Origin: Alphaproteobacteria bacterium
GTDB taxonomy: Bacteria; Pseudomonadota; Alphaproteobacteria; Micropepsales; Micropepsaceae
DNA length: 64,000 nt
Assembly (NCBI GenBank): GCA_947473475.1
Contig: CANJBZ010000005.1
Coordinates: forward strand, 1 to 64,000
Direction of reading: 5' to 3'
Made by a program: the position numbers and the translations under genes
Shown: positions 63,468-64,000 of the stretch, piece after piece
Layout: each line of letters opens with the position of its first letter
Position numbering within the stretch: the stretch's first letter is position 1
Notes under the pieces: generated by a model
The model's database searches: none
The model's input: the letters and a program-made list of their open reading frames with translations, nothing else
Told to the model about the DNA's origin: nothing

Positions 63468-64000
63468 TTGATCGGCAAACTGACGGGGAAGGTCGACTCA
63501 GTGGCGGCCGATCACGCCATCATTGACGTTGGCGGGGTGGGCTATCTGGTGCATTGCGCAAGCGCGACGCTGTCGCGGCTTACCATTGGGGCGACGGTCA
63601 GTCTGGCCGTGGAAACCAAAATGTCGGATGAGGCCATACGGCTCTACGGCTTTCTGGCGGCCGACGAGCGGGAATGGTTCCGGCTGCTCCAGACGGTGCA
63701 GGGCGTGGGCGCTCGGGTCGCCCTGTCAATTTTGTCCGGGCTGAAGATTGCCGATTTGGAGCGCGCGGTCGTGCTCGGCGACAAAGCGGTGGTCGGACGC
63801 GCGCAGGGCGTTGGCCCCAAGCTTGCCACGCGCATCGTCACGGAGTTGAAAGACAAAGCCCCATCCATGGCCTTGCAGCGCGTGGCCGATACGGGTGAGC
63901 GCATTCCTAGCATGCAATCGCTGCGGCCCGTGGAAGCCGACGCCATCGGCGCCCTCGTAAAACTCGGCTATTCGCAGATGGCCGCCGCGGAATCCGTGGC
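63468..64000 (+). CDS. ruvA: Holliday junction helicase subunit RuvA (partial)
   Basis: Runs off the window edge with 177 full codons visible. TTG start at 63468; the GGGGAGGA site 4 bases upstream comes from the end of the family-B repeat. The OB-fold domain (IGKLTGKVDSVAADHAIIDVGGVGYLVH) and two helix-hairpin-helix motifs (LLQTVQGVGARVALSIL, AQGVGPKLATRIVTELKDK) are clear. RuvA binds Holliday junctions and loads RuvB. Confidence 0.92.
   Translation, partial: MIGKLTGKVDSVAADHAIIDVGGVGYLVHCASATLSRLTIGATVSLAVETKMSDEAIRLYGFLAADEREWFRLLQTVQGVGARVALSILSGLKIADLERAVVLGDKAVVGRAQGVGPKLATRIVTELKDKAPSMALQRVADTGERIPSMQSLRPVEADAIGALVKLGYSQMAAAESV

Overview
The window looks like chromosome of a GC-rich, free-living alphaproteobacterium. 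The evidence is the zapA / 6S-RNA-like / 5-formyltetrahydrofolate cyclo-ligase order, the tkt-gap-pgk-fba-thiE run, yebC-ruvC-ruvA, alphaproteobacterial families (DUF1194, DUF3574, DUF4164), OprB porin and several families of palindromic intergenic repeats. Many genes encode Sec, Tat or lipoprotein signals, and there are many periplasmic hydrolases and a small catabolic cluster, which suggests a heterotroph living on complex organic matter. A Rhizomicrobium/Micropepsales-like lineage is a guess from gene style only.

Layout. 1-7.1 kb: two large convergent RTX proteins (one cadherin-like, one with an HExxE metalloprotease-like head) sharing a related C-terminal end. 7.2-14.7 kb: HAD phosphatase, MmgE/PrpD protein, two secreted proteins in an operon, an exported methyltransferase-like protein with a Met/Gly-rich insert, an AraC regulator. 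15-22 kb: three chemoreceptors (one a globin-coupled sensor) and an OprB porin that lies 18 bp upstream of one of them. 22-26.3 kb: SRAP protein, small secreted, basic and lipoprotein genes, an esterase and a lactonase-like MBL protein. 26.4-32.4 kb, minus strand: probable catabolic operon (isopropylmalate-type dehydrogenase, MFS permease, two PDC-hydrolase-like amidohydrolases, an amidase). 32.7-34.7 kb: secreted amidohydrolase-like protein without the HxH metal site. 34.7-36.1 kb: a lower-GC stretch with one unknown membrane protein. 36-45.3 kb: three paralogues of an uncharacterised secreted family, a cupin, an MBL protein, a ParA-RHH pair, a DUF1194 protein and a Tat-exported hydrolase. 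45.5-50 kb: MFS drug exporter, ABC exporter and a depolymerase-like esterase. 50-64 kb: core genes suhB, efp, thiE, fba, pgk, gap, tkt, DUF4164, zapA, 6S RNA, fthC, YmdB-like phosphoesterase, DODA-type dioxygenase, yebC, ruvC and partial ruvA.

The accessory signals most worth following are: (i) four or five families of dispersed palindromic repeats, some of which supply stop codons or a ribosome-binding site or seem to have cut off an export signal; (ii) a HEPN-like gene pair placed inside the glycolytic/thiE operon; (iii) a translationally coupled ParA-RHH pair whose partner has a CxC-xxxx-CxC tail; (iv) the duplicated amidohydrolase catabolic cluster; (v) a promoter-like element shared by the porin-chemoreceptor operon and a second chemoreceptor; (vi) a possible structured RNA starting at the stop codon of a secreted-protein gene. 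I found no tRNA, rRNA, CRISPR array, IS transposase or complete prophage by eye.
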